Source: Tatumella ptyseos | GTDB lineage: Bacteria > Pseudomonadota > Gammaproteobacteria > Enterobacterales > Enterobacteriaceae | Direction of reading: 5' to 3' | DNA length: 64,000 bases | NCBI RefSeq assembly: GCF_030552895.1 | Contig: NZ_CP130649.1 | Location: 2,790,001-2,854,000, forward strand | In this document: in pieces, positions 30,155 through 40,859 of the stretch | How the letters are laid out: every line of letters begins with the position of its first letter | How positions within the stretch are numbered: position 1 is the stretch's first letter | Notes under the pieces: generated by a model | Told to the model about the DNA's origin: nothing | The model's input: the letters and a program-made list of their open reading frames with translations, nothing else | The model's database searches: none | Made by a program: the position numbers and the translations under genes

Positions 30155-30816
30155 TTAGCACCTTGCCCTAGAGTAATGGGCTGATTAGCATAAACTTTTA
30201 AGTTTTGAGTTAGCCCATCAATACCCTTGGTACGCAGTAGATCCGCCCACTCATTTTGCTTAGTGGTGATCATACTGATCCCTTCCGCAACCATATCGTA
30301 GGCTTGCCATTTACCGCTTTGGGTATTCTTACGCCATTGGAAATCTAAACGAACTGGCGGACGTCCATCTGGGTCAATAATGGAGACACGGATCGCTAGC
30401 ATTTTCGCATCACCCAAAGGTTGAGCCGGTGCAATCTGATAAGTTTGCCCATGGTATAGCGCTAACGCTTGACCATAGGCTTGTGCTAGGTAGTCGCCAA
30501 AGGCGTTAAAGTAAGCTTCTTTTTGCGCAGGCGTCGCTTGACTGTAATAGCGACCAAGTACCAATGCACCCGCATATTTTATTTGAACGTAAGGCAGTAA
30601 CTCTTGGCGCACAATATCGCGTAGATAATTTGGGTTTTGCTTAATTTTAGGTTGTTCGTTTTTTAAACGGTCAAATGTTTTTGCCGCAGCTTGGTTCATC
30701 AAGGTATAAGGGTTAGTTTGATCAACTTGCCCTTCTGTGGGCGCCGCGGCATAGACCGAACCAATAGTCATTGGCATTACAGCCAGTACGCCTGCAAGAA
30801 GTAGTGATTTAGACAT
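30151..30816 (-). CDS. mlaC: Periplasmic phospholipid-binding protein MlaC
   Basis: Soluble periplasmic shuttle carrying phospholipid between the MlaA-OmpC complex and MlaFEDB. The 221-residue protein starts with the signal peptide [23 protein letters not shown] and then the MlaC/Ttg2D domain ([22 protein letters not shown]). It is 11 nt after mlaD, coupled to mlaB. Confidence 0.94.
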   Translation of the reverse strand: MSKSLLLAGVLAVMPMTIGSVYAAAPTEGQVDQTNPYTLMNQAAAKTFDRLKNEQPKIKQNPNYLRDIVRQELLPYVQIKYAGALVLGRYYSQATPAQKEAYFNAFGDYLAQAYGQALALYHGQTYQIAPAQPLGDAKMLAIRVSIIDPDGRPPVRLDFQWRKNTQSGKWQAYDMVAEGISMITTKQNEWADLLRTKGIDGLTQNLKVYANQPITLGQGAK

Positions 30817-30827
30817 CTTATTTCCTC

Positions 30828-31364
30828 TTAGTGAGCGACTGAAGTCGCTTGCGAAGCAGCGTTATCTGACGAGTTATTGTCAGAAGATTTACTATCTTTA
30901 CTGTTATACAAAAATTGGCCGATCAGATCTTCCAGCACCATTGCCGATTTAGTATCGGTAATCTTCCCGCCATTTTGTAGCATGCTGGTTCCTAATTCGG
31001 GATCGCTGAAACCTAAGTTTAGCGCAAGATATTGCTCCCCTAATAACCCTTGGGTGCGAATAGCCAAACTACTGCTATCAGGGATCTTGTTCAGATAGTG
31101 ATCGTCGATAGCGAGGGAAACGGTAGGGGTCAAGGTATCTTTAGCAAGAGAAATATGGGTAACTCGGCCAATGACCACACCACCAATTTTTACTGGTGAG
31201 CCAGCTTTTAAACCGCCAATATTGTCAAACTGCGCACTCAGTGACCATGTCGGGGCACTGCGCCAAGCCGTGACATTCGCGACGCGTAAGCAAAGAAATA
31301 ATCCGGCAAGAATCGCCAATAATAGAAATAACCCTACCCAGATTTCACTTTTTTTGTTTTGCAT
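30828..31364 (-). CDS. mlaD: MCE-domain lipid-binding protein MlaD
   Basis: Inner-membrane-anchored MCE protein that forms a hexameric ring on MlaFEDB. The ATG at 31364 ([11 protein letters not shown]) gives 178 residues: one N-terminal membrane helix, then the MCE fold ([21 protein letters not shown]) and the C-terminal [15 protein letters not shown] helix, ending in a Ser/Asn/Asp-rich tail. The frame is open five codons more, but that would overlap mlaE. Confidence 0.94.
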   Translation of the reverse strand: MQNKKSEIWVGLFLLLAILAGLFLCLRVANVTAWRSAPTWSLSAQFDNIGGLKAGSPVKIGGVVIGRVTHISLAKDTLTPTVSLAIDDHYLNKIPDSSSLAIRTQGLLGEQYLALNLGFSDPELGTSMLQNGGKITDTKSAMVLEDLIGQFLYNSKDSKSSDNNSSDNAASQATSVAH

Positions 31365-31368
31365 AACC

Positions 31369-32151
31369 TTAATTCCCAAACATTAGTGCAGTCAGCACAA
31401 AATCTAATCCAAGGATCGCTAATGAAGCATGGACTACCGTACGCGTTGTGGCACGGCTAATCCCTTCAGACGTTGGTGTCGCATCGTAGCCATTAAATAG
31501 GGCTATCCAAGTCACCGTAATGGCGAAAACGATACTTTTAATTACACAGTTAACGAGGTCAGTCTGGAAATCGACACTACTCTGCATCGCACTCCAGAAG
31601 AAACCTGCATCAATGCCTTTCCAAAGAACCCCGACCAGCGCTCCTCCGAGAATCCCTACCGCAGTAAACATAATAGAGAGAAGAGGCATACTGATCACGC
31701 CTGCCCAAAAGCGGGGGGCTACGACTCTACGCAGCGGGTCCACTGCCATCATTTCCATACTGGATAGTTGTTCGGTAGCTTTCATTAAGCCTACCTCAGC
31801 AGTTAATGCGGACCCAGCCCGGCCAGCAAAGAGTAACGCGGTAACCACAGGCCCTAGTTCTCTAAGCAGCGAGAGGGCGACAACCATCCCTAGGCTGGTT
31901 TCAGCGCCATACGTTTTTAGTACCATATAACCTTGCAGGCCAAGTACCATGCCAATAAACACGCCGGAAACTAAAACTATCAATAAGGATAAAACGCCAA
32001 GGCTGTAGAGCTGACTCAAGAGTAGACGGCCTTGTTGTAAAGGTTCTGGTTTTCCTATAAGGGCATGAAATAACATTAACCCGGCGCGTCCTAACGCTTG
32101 GCAACGAGCAATTCCCCAGCGCCCAAGCTTCGCAAATACCGTTAATACCAT
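31369..32151 (-). CDS. mlaE: Phospholipid ABC transporter permease MlaE
   Basis: Permease subunit of the MlaFEDB system. The 260-residue MlaE/YrbE-family protein is hydrophobic with about five or six membrane segments. It contains [35 protein letters not shown] and [28 protein letters not shown], the conserved coupling-helix region that contacts MlaF. It starts 3 nt after mlaF and is followed by mlaD after 4 nt. Confidence 0.95.
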   Translation of the reverse strand: MVLTVFAKLGRWGIARCQALGRAGLMLFHALIGKPEPLQQGRLLLSQLYSLGVLSLLIVLVSGVFIGMVLGLQGYMVLKTYGAETSLGMVVALSLLRELGPVVTALLFAGRAGSALTAEVGLMKATEQLSSMEMMAVDPLRRVVAPRFWAGVISMPLLSIMFTAVGILGGALVGVLWKGIDAGFFWSAMQSSVDFQTDLVNCVIKSIVFAITVTWIALFNGYDATPTSEGISRATTRTVVHASLAILGLDFVLTALMFGN

Positions 32152-32154
32152 GTT

Positions 32155-32970
32155 TTAGACACTCCTCGTCCCAACTAAATCGGCCAGATAATCGCCGGCA
32201 GGATAACGAAAAGGTACTGGCCCATCTGCTTCGCCATCAATAAATTGCCGAACTTGTGGATTATCATTCACTCGCAAATCACTAGGCGTTCCTTGGGCTA
32301 CAATCCGTTCCCCCGCCACAATGTAAGCATAATCGGCAATACTTAACACTTCAGGGACATCGTGCGAAACCACGATACAAGTTACCCCTAAAGCTTGGTT
32401 GAGTTCGTCAATTAACTTCACTAACACACTCATAGTAATGGGATCCTGCCCAACGAAAGGTTCATCAAACATGATTAAATCAGGCTCTAAAGCAATAGCC
32501 CGTGCAAGTGCGACACGCCTAGCCATCCCACCAGATAATTCGGCAGGCATCAGTTTTTCTGCTCCCCGTAAGCCGACAGCCTCTAGTTTCATCATGACCG
32601 TGGTATGCAATAAGGCTGGGGGTAATTGTGTATGTTCCCGTAAAGGCCATGCCACATTGTCGTAAACGTTTAAGTCCGTAAATAGCGCCCCCGATTGAAA
32701 AAGCATGCTCATTTTCTTGCGAGCTTGATAAAGCTTACTTCTCGATAAAGTCGGGATATTTTGGTTTTGAAACAATATTTCCCCTGAATTGGGAGTCAAT
32801 TGTCCACCTATTAAGCGCAGCAATGTGGTTTTACCTATGCCGGACGGTCCCATGATTGCTGTGACTTTGCCTTTGGGAACCGTTAACGAAATATTGTCGA
32901 AAATAGTCCGGTTTCCCCGTTTAAACGACATATTGCGAATATCCACAATAGGAGTTTGTGACTGCACCAT
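32155..32970 (-). CDS. mlaF: Phospholipid ABC transporter ATPase MlaF
   Basis: ATPase subunit of MlaFEDB, keeping outer-membrane lipid asymmetry. The 271-residue protein has Walker A GPSGIGKTT, signature LSGGMARRVALARA and Walker B LIMFDEPFVGQDP. It is the first gene of the mlaFEDCB-ibaG-murA series. A 200-bp divergent region (32971-33174) separates it from yrbG, in which no clear regulator site was recognised. Confidence 0.96.
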   Translation of the reverse strand: MVQSQTPIVDIRNMSFKRGNRTIFDNISLTVPKGKVTAIMGPSGIGKTTLLRLIGGQLTPNSGEILFQNQNIPTLSRSKLYQARKKMSMLFQSGALFTDLNVYDNVAWPLREHTQLPPALLHTTVMMKLEAVGLRGAEKLMPAELSGGMARRVALARAIALEPDLIMFDEPFVGQDPITMSVLVKLIDELNQALGVTCIVVSHDVPEVLSIADYAYIVAGERIVAQGTPSDLRVNDNPQVRQFIDGEADGPVPFRYPAGDYLADLVGTRSV

Positions 32971-33174
32971 AACGACCTCAGTTCATGGATAGAGTTAATT
33001 AAGGCTAGCGTAAGTTTAGCTAGGTAAACGGATTCTACCGAAAGGAGAAAAATTTTTTTTAATTAATTACGGCTTAAAATTTACTTTTAGACAAAGTGCA
33101 TTCAAAATTCCCAAAATTTAGCGACTCATCGCCCCTTAACCCTCTTATTCGTTTGCACTTACCAAGGAAAATTG

Positions 33175-34158
33175 ATGTTAATCTCAGCCATGCTATTCAT
33201 TGTAGGCTTATTTTTACTCGCCTATGGCAGTGATCGGCTGGTCTTTAGTGCAGCGGTATTGAGTCGTATGTTGGGAATTTCGCCACTGATTATTGGCGGG
33301 GTCATTGTCGGGCTAGGCACTTCACTTCCGGAAATTATTCTCTCATTTTCAGCTTCCCAACATGGGTTAAGGGAACTTGCTGTCGGCCTCGCCCTAGGCT
33401 CGAATATCACCAATGTATTACTTATTCTTGGTATTGCGCTAGTTCTGCGACCTATATCCTTACATTCAGCATTACTTCGCCATGAACTCCCGCTAATGTT
33501 GCTGGTTACCCTACTTGCAGGTTTAGTACTCGTAAATCAGCAGTTAACCCATTGGGATGGCGTTGCGCTCTTATTTGTCGCGCTAGTATACCTTTATGGC
33601 ATGCTGCGCCTGATTAGGCGTACTTCCAGCGCCATACCCGATAAGCTCACTCAAGAACAGTTATCGGTTTTACCCGATCAGCAAATCTCTTTTACGGTGG
33701 CACTGTTATGGCTAGGTGTGGCACTCATACTATTACCGATTGCTACCCGTATGATCCTTGATAATACTTTAGTTGTCGCCGAATTTTTAGGGTTGAGTCA
33801 ACGTGTTGTCGGCCTTCTATTCTTATCCGTGGGTACCAGCCTTCCCGAATTAGCCACCGTTATTGCAGGGATAACACGTGGGCAACAACACTTAGCCATT
33901 GGGAATTTAGTGGGCGCACATATTTATAACCTTGCTATCGCGCTAGGAATACCTGCACTCATTGACCCTGGAAAAATCTCCGAAAAAACCGTTAATCATG
34001 ATTTTTGGCTAGTATTTGTCGCCAGTTCACTATTAACTTTACTTTGTCTTAAACAAAATAAAGTTAATGGGCGTATTATAGGAATACTATTGCTCATTGG
34101 ATTTGTAATTTGGGCATTTTGGCTATGCTGCCCTTTCAGGTCAGTGACGACATCCTAA
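33175..34158 (+). CDS. yrbG: Calcium/sodium antiporter family protein YrbG
   Basis: Inner-membrane CaCA-superfamily exchanger homologue with about ten membrane segments. Both alpha repeats are visible: GLGTSLPEIILSFSAS...LALGSNITNVLLILG in the N-half and SVGTSLPELATVIAG...LAIGNLVGAHIYNL in the C-half. 327 residues from ATG 33175 with AAGGAAAA upstream; a TTG one codon earlier is in frame. It leads into kdsD after 10 nt. The physiological ion is not established. Confidence 0.93.
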   Translation: MLISAMLFIVGLFLLAYGSDRLVFSAAVLSRMLGISPLIIGGVIVGLGTSLPEIILSFSASQHGLRELAVGLALGSNITNVLLILGIALVLRPISLHSALLRHELPLMLLVTLLAGLVLVNQQLTHWDGVALLFVALVYLYGMLRLIRRTSSAIPDKLTQEQLSVLPDQQISFTVALLWLGVALILLPIATRMILDNTLVVAEFLGLSQRVVGLLFLSVGTSLPELATVIAGITRGQQHLAIGNLVGAHIYNLAIALGIPALIDPGKISEKTVNHDFWLVFVASSLLTLLCLKQNKVNGRIIGILLLIGFVIWAFWLCCPFRSVTTS

Positions 34159-34168
34159 GGATAATACT

Positions 34169-35155
34169 ATGGGTTTTCAGCCTGAACCAAAAAACATCAA
34201 TTTTATTGATGCGGGCAAGAAAGTACTACGTATTGAACGCGAGTGCTTGGAACAACTAGAAGAATTTATTAATCAAGAGTTCGCCATCGCTTGTGAAATG
34301 ATGCTCCACTGCTCTGGAAAAATCGTTGTGATGGGAATGGGGAAGTCAGGTCATATTGGCCGTAAAATTGCGGCAACACTTGCCAGTACTGGTACACCGG
34401 CTTTTTTTGTGCACCCTGGCGAGGCGAGTCATGGTGATTTAGGGATGATCAGCCCAAATGATATCGTCTTAGCGATTTCGAACAGTGGAGAGTCTCAAGA
34501 AATTCTTTCTTTGATCCCAGTGATAAAGCGATTAGCCATCCCCTTACTCTGTATGACCGGAAGGCCTGAAAGTACCATGGCTCGGGCTGCACAAGTCCAT
34601 CTTTGTATTAAGGTTCCCATTGAAGCTTGCCCTCTTGGGCTAGCGCCAACCAGTAGTACGACAGCTACCCTAGTTATGGGGGATGCCCTTGCAGTCGCGC
34701 TATTAGAAGCGAAAGGATTTACACAAGAAGATTTTGCTTTGTCACATCCTGGTGGCGCATTAGGTAGGAAACTACTGATTCATGTCAGTGATATCATGCA
34801 TTCCGGTGAGGAAATTCCTACCGTATCGGAGCAAGCCACTTTACGCGATGCGCTGTTTGAGATTACGCGTAAAAAAATGGGGATGACCGTCATTACCCAA
34901 TCCGAAGGTAAAATAGCCGGCATTTTTACAGATGGCGATCTACGCAGGGTGATCGATATGAATATCGACCTACAATCGACGCCTATCGCCGAGGTTATGA
35001 CTCATGGCGGGATTCGTGTTGCCCCACAAATTTTGGCCGTTGATGCGCTAAATATCATGCAACAAAAAAATATAACCTCTCTCCTCGTTGAGGAGCAGGG
35101 AAAACTGATAGGTGTTGTACACTTGCACGATATGTTACGTGCGGGCGTCGTATAA
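34169..35155 (+). CDS. kdsD: D-arabinose-5-phosphate isomerase KdsD
   Basis: Converts ribulose-5-phosphate to arabinose-5-phosphate, the first step to Kdo of LPS. The 328-residue protein has an N-terminal SIS sugar isomerase domain (GKSGHIGRKIAATLASTGTPAFFVHPGEASHGDLG) and two CBS repeats toward the C-terminus (from HVSDIMHSG and VMTHGGIRVAP). It is in the yrbG-kdsDC-lptCAB run. Confidence 0.96.
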   Translation: MGFQPEPKNINFIDAGKKVLRIERECLEQLEEFINQEFAIACEMMLHCSGKIVVMGMGKSGHIGRKIAATLASTGTPAFFVHPGEASHGDLGMISPNDIVLAISNSGESQEILSLIPVIKRLAIPLLCMTGRPESTMARAAQVHLCIKVPIEACPLGLAPTSSTTATLVMGDALAVALLEAKGFTQEDFALSHPGGALGRKLLIHVSDIMHSGEEIPTVSEQATLRDALFEITRKKMGMTVITQSEGKIAGIFTDGDLRRVIDMNIDLQSTPIAEVMTHGGIRVAPQILAVDALNIMQQKNITSLLVEEQGKLIGVVHLHDMLRAGVV

Positions 35156-35172
35156 ACAGGACAGATTATTTA

Positions 35173-35736
35173 ATGAATGCAGAAAGCCACGTTGACACAT
35201 GCTATGGCCCTATTCCACGCGAAATCATGGAACGCGCAGCACAAATAACACTCCTTATTTGCGATGTAGATGGTGTGATGTCCGATGGTAATGTTTATCA
35301 GGGGAATTCTGGTGAAGAGCTCAAGGCTTTTAATGTCAGAGATGGTTATGGAATCCGCTGTCTGTTAACCAGTGATATTGATGTGGCGATAATTACTGGG
35401 CGAAAAGCAAAATTACTGGAAGACCGTTGCGCAACTCTTGGTATCCAACATTTATATCAAGGGCAATCTCATAAAGTTATTGCATACCAACAGCTTCTAG
35501 AAAATCTTCAATGCGCCCCACACCAGGTTGCCTATATTGGCGATGATCTGATTGATTGGCCAGTCATGAAGCAAATTGGGCTGAGTGTTGCGGTCGCAGA
35601 TGCCCATCCCTTAATTCAGCAAAGAGCACACTATAAAACAGGTATTGCTGGCGGACGGGGGGCAGTGAGGGAACTTTGTGATATCATCCTTATGGCACAA
35701 GACAAATTTGAACAAGCCGAAGGGTTATCAATATGA
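35173..35736 (+). CDS. kdsC: 3-deoxy-manno-octulosonate-8-phosphatase KdsC
   Basis: HAD-family phosphatase that removes phosphate from Kdo-8-P. The 187-residue protein has the catalytic DVDGVMSDG (nucleophile and acid/base Asp), the ITGRKAKLLEDR motif and the GDDLIDWPVM loop. Its stop overlaps the lptC start by 4 nt. Confidence 0.95.
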   Translation: MNAESHVDTCYGPIPREIMERAAQITLLICDVDGVMSDGNVYQGNSGEELKAFNVRDGYGIRCLLTSDIDVAIITGRKAKLLEDRCATLGIQHLYQGQSHKVIAYQQLLENLQCAPHQVAYIGDDLIDWPVMKQIGLSVAVADAHPLIQQRAHYKTGIAGGRGAVRELCDIILMAQDKFEQAEGLSI

Positions 35737-36296
35737 GTAACGCGCGTAAATGGATCATTGGGCTTCTCGCGGTAATTGCACTGGTTCTCATTGGCTGGAA
35801 TATTACCTCATCGAATGATAACAGCGCTTCCTCTGCGGTTAATGACCAGTCCCCTACTTATACCAGTGAAACCTCTAAAACCACTGTTTACAATCCACAG
35901 GGATCCTTGGCGTATCGATTAGTCTCTAAACAAGTCGAATATTATGATGTACAACAGCTGACTTGGTTTTCCCAGCCGGTATTAACGACCTACGATGATA
36001 CAAAGCGTGCGGCTTGGGTACTAACCGCCGATAAAGCAAAACTTACGCAGGACAGAATGCTCTACCTCTACGGGCATGTTGTCGTACAATCCCAACTATC
36101 GGACTCGCGTTTACAACGCCTTACCACGGATTCAGCCCAAATTAATTTAGTGACACAAGATGTTACCTCTAATGATAAAGTAAATCTTCGAGGCATTGGA
36201 TTTGAGTCTAACGGAACGAAATTACGCGGTAATTTACGCGCGAAAACAGCCGAGTTGCTTGAAAAGGTAAATACTTCTTATGAAATTCAAAAATAA
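35733..36296 (+). CDS. lptC: LPS export protein LptC
   Basis: Single-pass inner-membrane protein with a periplasmic beta-jellyroll that receives LPS from LptBFG and passes it to LptA. The 187-residue protein has an N-terminal membrane helix (WIIGLLAVIALVLIGWNI) and the LptC domain (VEYYDVQQLTWFSQPVL, LYLYGHVVVQS). The 3' end overlaps the lptA start by 17 nt. Confidence 0.95.
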   Translation: MSNARKWIIGLLAVIALVLIGWNITSSNDNSASSAVNDQSPTYTSETSKTTVYNPQGSLAYRLVSKQVEYYDVQQLTWFSQPVLTTYDDTKRAAWVLTADKAKLTQDRMLYLYGHVVVQSQLSDSRLQRLTTDSAQINLVTQDVTSNDKVNLRGIGFESNGTKLRGNLRAKTAELLEKVNTSYEIQK

Positions 36297-36831
36297 ATCT
36301 TCATTGAATCTGCTGCTAGCAAGTGGATTACTCGCGCTGAGTCTCCCTGCATTAGCCGTTACTGGCGACTCAGATCAACCTGTTCATATCAATTCCATTA
36401 ATCAATCTTTGGATATGGATGGCAATATTGCGACATTTACAGGCAACGTTGTGATCACGCAAGGAACGATTAAAATCCAAGCGGATAAAGTTGTTGTAAC
36501 CCGTCCTGGTGGCGATAGTAAGAAAACGTTAGTCGATGCTTACGGTAATCCAGCGACCTTTTACCAAATGCAAGACAATGGTAAACCTGTAAAAGGTAGC
36601 GCCAGCAAGCTGCATTATAATTTGGCTGCAGACTCTGTCGAACTGACCGGTAAGGCGCATGTCCAACAACTCGATAGTAATATCAATGGTGATCGCATTA
36701 CCTACTTGGTGAAAGCACAAAAAATGCAAGCTTACAGCCAAGGCCAGTCAAAGCGTGTTACGACAGTATTGATGCCGTCTCAGCTACAAGACGACAAAAA
36801 ATCCTCTACCCCCAAAACCAGAGGTCAATAA
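36280..36831 (+). CDS. lptA: LPS transport periplasmic bridge protein LptA
   Basis: Periplasmic beta-jellyroll protein that polymerises into the bridge carrying LPS to the outer membrane. The 183-residue product starts with a signal peptide ([16 protein letters not shown]). The OstA/LptA domain follows, with [20 protein letters not shown] and [19 protein letters not shown]. It overlaps lptC and is 5 nt before lptB. Confidence 0.95.
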   Translation: MKFKNKSSLNLLLASGLLALSLPALAVTGDSDQPVHINSINQSLDMDGNIATFTGNVVITQGTIKIQADKVVVTRPGGDSKKTLVDAYGNPATFYQMQDNGKPVKGSASKLHYNLAADSVELTGKAHVQQLDSNINGDRITYLVKAQKMQAYSQGQSKRVTTVLMPSQLQDDKKSSTPKTRGQ

Positions 36832-36836
36832 GCCCT

Positions 36837-37562
36837 ATGGCAACGTTAACGGCAAAAAACTTAGCGAAATCCTATAAAGGCAGACAAGTAGTAGGCGATG
36901 TCAGCCTAGAAGTTAACTCCGGTGAGATCGTTGGCTTATTGGGGCCAAACGGCGCAGGAAAAACCACGACCTTCTACATGGTAGTCGGTATCGTTCAGCG
37001 CGACGCTGGGCGGATCATTATTGATGACGAAGACATTAGCTTGCTCCCCTTACATGCACGCGCGCGTCGTGGCATAGGCTATCTGCCTCAAGAAGCCTCT
37101 ATCTTCAGAAGGTTAAGTGTATATGATAACCTGATGGCGGTATTACAGATTCGCGATGATTTAAATAATGAACAACGTAAAGCACGTGCCGATGAGCTTC
37201 TTAAAGAGTTTCATATTGAACACTTAAGAAAAAGTTTAGGTCAGTCATTGTCAGGTGGTGAACGCCGACGCGTAGAAATTGCTCGCGCTTTAGCTGCTAA
37301 CCCTAAATTTATTTTATTGGACGAACCCTTTGCAGGTGTTGACCCGATCTCGGTGATTGATATAAAAAAGATTATCGAACATTTACGCGACAGTGGCCTA
37401 GGTGTGTTGATTACCGACCATAATGTGCGGGAAACCCTCGCAGTGTGCGAACGTGCCTACATAGTAAGCCAAGGACAATTGATTGCTCACGGAACTCCAG
37501 AAGAGATTCTTGAAGATGAGCAAGTAAAAAGGGTTTATTTAGGAGAGGAATTCCGACTGTAG
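36837..37562 (+). CDS. lptB: LPS export ABC transporter ATPase LptB
   Basis: ATPase powering LPS extraction from the inner membrane with LptFG. The 241-residue protein has Walker [10 protein letters not shown], the LptB-type [16 protein letters not shown]-loop, signature [14 protein letters not shown] and Walker [14 protein letters not shown]. It leads into rpoN, as in E. coli. Confidence 0.97.
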   Translation: MATLTAKNLAKSYKGRQVVGDVSLEVNSGEIVGLLGPNGAGKTTTFYMVVGIVQRDAGRIIIDDEDISLLPLHARARRGIGYLPQEASIFRRLSVYDNLMAVLQIRDDLNNEQRKARADELLKEFHIEHLRKSLGQSLSGGERRRVEIARALAANPKFILLDEPFAGVDPISVIDIKKIIEHLRDSGLGVLITDHNVRETLAVCERAYIVSQGQLIAHGTPEEILEDEQVKRVYLGEEFRL

Positions 37563-37605
37563 TCTCAGGCTGTTTTTTTAATTTCTGGCAATTGGGTCTA
37601 TGATG

Positions 37606-39039
37606 ATGAAACAAAGTCTGCAATTCAGACTCAGCCAGCAGCTGGCAATGACTCCCCAGTTGCAGCAGGCGATTCGCCTACTGCAACTCTCTACTCTCGA
37701 GCTGCAGCAAGAACTTCAACTCGCCTTGGAGAGTAATCCACTATTGGAGCAAACCGATACCCTCTCTGAGGTTGATGCGGTGGAAGATACAGAGAGCGCC
37801 TCGCTTGATACGCGTGAAGCGTTAGAGCAGCACGACATGCCATCTGAACTCCCTCTTGATACAGAATGGGACTCTATCTATACCGCAGGTACTCCCTCTG
37901 GCACCGGTAGCGATTACTACCAAGATGAACTCCCCGTCTATCAAGGTGAAACAACACAATCTCTGCAAGATTACCTGACATGGCAAGCAGAATTAACGCC
38001 TTTTTCGGAAACTGATCGGGCAATAGCAACCTCGATCATTGACGCGATTGACCCTACTGGATACCTCACTATCCCCCTTAACGATATATTGGAAAGCGTG
38101 GGTATTGATGACTGTGAAATCGCAGAGGTCGAGGCTGTTCTTAAACGTATCCAACATTTTGACCCGATTGGTGTGGGGGCTCGAGATTTACAAGAAACGC
38201 TACTAATACAGCTTTCTCAATTTTCCACTGATACCCCATACTTATCCGAAGCAAGGAGTATTCTTCAACAGCATCTCGATCTCCTTGCTAACCACGATTT
38301 TAGAAGCTTAATGCGAGTGACTCGTTTAAAAGAAGAGGTATTGAAGGCGGCTATACAGCTGATACAAACACTCGATCCTCGACCTGGTCAGTCCATCAAC
38401 ACGGGTGAGTCTGACTATGTTATTCCTGATGTTTTGGTCAAGAAAATCGGTAAAAAATGGGAAGTCGAACTCAATTCAGATAGTTTACCGCGTTTAGGTA
38501 TCAACCAACATTACGCTGCCATGAGTGGGGGGGCGGCTAACGAAAGTGATACTCAATTTATCCGTAGTCATCTTCAAGAAGCTCGTTGGTTAATCAAAAG
38601 CGTTGAGAGCCGAAATGAGACGCTGCTTAAAGTTTCTCGGTGTATTGTCGAACAGCAACAAGCTTTCTTCGAACTCGGGGAAGAACACATGCGCCCCATG
38701 GTATTGGCGGATATTGCCGACGTGATAGAAATGCATGAATCGACAATCTCACGAGTGACCACACAGAAGTTTTTACACAGTCCGCGCGGGATCTTCGAAC
38801 TTAAGTATTTCTTCTCGAGCCACGTCAACACGGATAATGGTGGCGAGGCCTCATCAACAGCGATCCGAGCGCTGGTCAAACGCTTTATTGCCGACGAAAA
38901 TCCTGCTAAGCCATTCAGTGATAGTCGATTGACCACGCTGCTGTCTGAACAAGGCATTATTGTTGCCCGTCGGACTGTTGCCAAATATCGCGAGTCCCTA
39001 GCGATTCCTCCCTCTAACCAACGTAAACGGCTTGTGTGA
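37606..39039 (+). CDS. rpoN: RNA polymerase sigma-54 factor RpoN
   Basis: Sigma factor for nitrogen and other enhancer-dependent promoters. The third of three tandem ATGs (37606) gives the 477-residue E. coli-like protein [26 protein letters not shown]. Region I is glutamine-rich, region II acidic, and the C-terminal RpoN box [10 protein letters not shown] is intact. Downstream hpf, present in E. coli between rpoN and ptsN, is missing. Confidence 0.97.
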   Translation: MKQSLQFRLSQQLAMTPQLQQAIRLLQLSTLELQQELQLALESNPLLEQTDTLSEVDAVEDTESASLDTREALEQHDMPSELPLDTEWDSIYTAGTPSGTGSDYYQDELPVYQGETTQSLQDYLTWQAELTPFSETDRAIATSIIDAIDPTGYLTIPLNDILESVGIDDCEIAEVEAVLKRIQHFDPIGVGARDLQETLLIQLSQFSTDTPYLSEARSILQQHLDLLANHDFRSLMRVTRLKEEVLKAAIQLIQTLDPRPGQSINTGESDYVIPDVLVKKIGKKWEVELNSDSLPRLGINQHYAAMSGGAANESDTQFIRSHLQEARWLIKSVESRNETLLKVSRCIVEQQQAFFELGEEHMRPMVLADIADVIEMHESTISRVTTQKFLHSPRGIFELKYFFSSHVNTDNGGEASSTAIRALVKRFIADENPAKPFSDSRLTTLLSEQGIIVARRTVAKYRESLAIPPSNQRKRLV

Positions 39040-39098
39040 GAGGTTATTGCGCGTTAGTCATAAAAAGCGCATAGTGATTTCAGCTATGTAAATTACTT

Positions 39099-39130
39099 GC
39101 CTGCATTAGGTGTTCTGTTACCATGCAGGC
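39099..39130. repeat. Inverted repeat in the rpoN-ptsN gap
   Basis: GCCTGCAT (39099-39106) and ATGCAGGC (39123-39130) are perfect 8-bp arms around a 16-nt loop, in the 161-bp gap where hpf would be expected. No U tract follows. It may be a processing stem, an operator or a scar of the lost gene. Confidence 0.5.
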
Positions 39131-39200
39131 CAATCAATGATCGTCATTAACCACGGTGTATGTGTCTGACTCATCGTCAAACCATCAGCAAGTGAATACT

Positions 39201-39683
39201 ATGAATAGCGACCTTCCTTTAGAATTAGGTAATGTACTAACGCTTGATTGCACACGCAATAATGTAAACTGCCAAAGCAAAAAGCGGGCGTTAGAGATAA
39301 TTAGCGAAATTGCGGCGGGCCAGCTCAATCTGCCTCATCAACTTATATTTGAAACGATACTCAACCGCGAAAAAATGGGGAGTACAGGTATAGGGGGTGG
39401 GATAGCTATTCCTCATGGGAAGCTCGAGCAAGATACATTACGCTCCGTGGGTGTTTTTATAAAGCTTGAACATCCTATTGCTTTCGATGCGGTAGACAAC
39501 CAACCGGTCGATCTTCTTTTTGCACTGTTGGTACCTGCTGGACAATGCAAAACACATCGTCACACACTCGCATTAATCGCCAAACGCTTAGCAAATAAAG
39601 CTATCTGCCGGCAACTTCGCCAAGCTGATAGTGATGAAATGCTCTATCAAATATTGATGGGCGATATCGATGACGAAGAGTAA
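39201..39683 (+). CDS. ptsN: Nitrogen PTS EIIA component PtsN
   Basis: Phosphocarrier of the nitrogen-related PTS that regulates potassium uptake and other targets. The 160-residue protein has the phosphorylated histidine in GIAIPHGKLE and the QPVDLLFALLVPA segment. ATG 39201 is chosen because MNSDLPLELGNVLTLDCTR aligns with E. coli; an in-frame ATG 15 codons upstream is unlikely. It is followed by rapZ and npr. Confidence 0.95.
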   Translation: MNSDLPLELGNVLTLDCTRNNVNCQSKKRALEIISEIAAGQLNLPHQLIFETILNREKMGSTGIGGGIAIPHGKLEQDTLRSVGVFIKLEHPIAFDAVDNQPVDLLFALLVPAGQCKTHRHTLALIAKRLANKAICRQLRQADSDEMLYQILMGDIDDEE

Positions 39684-39732
39684 TAGCCCTTAACCTAGAT
39701 TGACTTGTAAGGTTCGCAGGAGAAACAATGTC

Positions 39733-40593
39733 ATGGCACTGATGATCGTCAGCGGTCGTTCTGGCTCCGGTAAATCGGTCGCACTACGTGCGCTTGAGGA
39801 TATGGGATTTTATTGTGTCGATAACCTCCCCGTTGAACTTTTACCTGAGTTGGCAGCAACGTTAGCAAAAAGAGAAATCTCCGCCGCTGTAAGTATAGAT
39901 ATTAGAAATATTCCAGAATCACCTCTACTTTTTGAAGCCATTTTGGATAGACTCGACGCAGAATTTACTCCGCAACTGCTATTCTTCGATGCTAATACCA
40001 ATACATTGATTCGCCGCTATAGTGATACCCGCCGGCTCCATCCGCTGACAGTTCGAAATCTTTCGCTTGAAGACGCAATTCTACACGAGTCAGAGTTGCT
40101 TGAACCTTTACGCTCACGTGCCGACCTGGTCATTGATACGTCAGAGATGTCGGTACATGAACTTGCAGAAATGTTACGTACCCGCTTATCAGGTAAGCCG
40201 GAGCGAGAGCTCACTATTGTCTTCGAATCCTTTGGTTTTAAATATGGTTTACCTGTCGATGCAGATTATGTTTTTGATGTAAGATTCTTACCCAATCCAC
40301 ACTGGGATGTAAAGCTTCGTCCGATGACAGGGTTAGATCACACTGTTTGTCAGTTTTTGGAGCGCCACACCGATGTTCATCAATTTATCTATCAAACGCG
40401 TAGCTATCTAGAATTGTGGTTACCCATGCTGGAAAGGAATAATCGTAGCTACCTTACCGTAGCAATCGGATGTACCGGTGGGAAGCATCGTTCAGTCTAT
40501 ATTGCGGAACAGCTAGCGGATTACTTTGCCTCTCGTGGTAAAAATGTTCAACGCAGACATCGTACCTTGGAAAAGAAGAATCATGACCGTTAA
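39733..40593 (+). CDS. rapZ: RNase adapter protein RapZ
   Basis: RapZ binds the sRNAs GlmZ and GlmY and directs RNase E to GlmZ, tuning glucosamine-6-phosphate synthesis. The 286-residue protein begins [15 protein letters not shown] with Walker A. It has the C-terminal RNA-binding region ending in [21 protein letters not shown] lies 10 nt upstream of the ATG. The end overlaps the npr start by 11 nt. Confidence 0.96.
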   Translation: MALMIVSGRSGSGKSVALRALEDMGFYCVDNLPVELLPELAATLAKREISAAVSIDIRNIPESPLLFEAILDRLDAEFTPQLLFFDANTNTLIRRYSDTRRLHPLTVRNLSLEDAILHESELLEPLRSRADLVIDTSEMSVHELAEMLRTRLSGKPERELTIVFESFGFKYGLPVDADYVFDVRFLPNPHWDVKLRPMTGLDHTVCQFLERHTDVHQFIYQTRSYLELWLPMLERNNRSYLTVAIGCTGGKHRSVYIAEQLADYFASRGKNVQRRHRTLEKKNHDR

Positions 40594-40855
40594 GCAAACT
40601 GTTTCTATCCAGAATAAATTGGGAATGCATGCCCGCCCTGCAATGAAGTTATTTGAATTAGTACAGAGCTTTGATGCTGAGGTTTTACTGAGAAATGAAG
40701 TCGGTACCGAGGCTGAAGCGAACAGTGTTATTGCTTTATTGATGTTAGATTCAGCCCAAGGAGGCAAAATTGAAGTCGAAGCTAACGGCCGGCAAGAGGT
40801 TGAAGCCTTGCAAGCCGTTGTTGAGCTTTTTGCCTCGAGGTTTGACGAAGAGTGA
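40583..40855 (+). CDS. npr: Nitrogen PTS phosphocarrier NPr
   Basis: HPr-like protein (PtsO) that passes phosphate from PtsP to PtsN. The 90-residue protein has the active histidine in [14 protein letters not shown] (His near 16) and the regulatory serine region [13 protein letters not shown] 40583 lies inside the last codons of rapZ, indicating coupling. It ends 4 nt before the convergent mtgA stop; E. coli yrbL, normally between them, is absent. Confidence 0.95.
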   Translation: MTVKQTVSIQNKLGMHARPAMKLFELVQSFDAEVLLRNEVGTEAEANSVIALLMLDSAQGGKIEVEANGRQEVEALQAVVELFASRFDEE

Positions 40856-40859
40856 TCGT

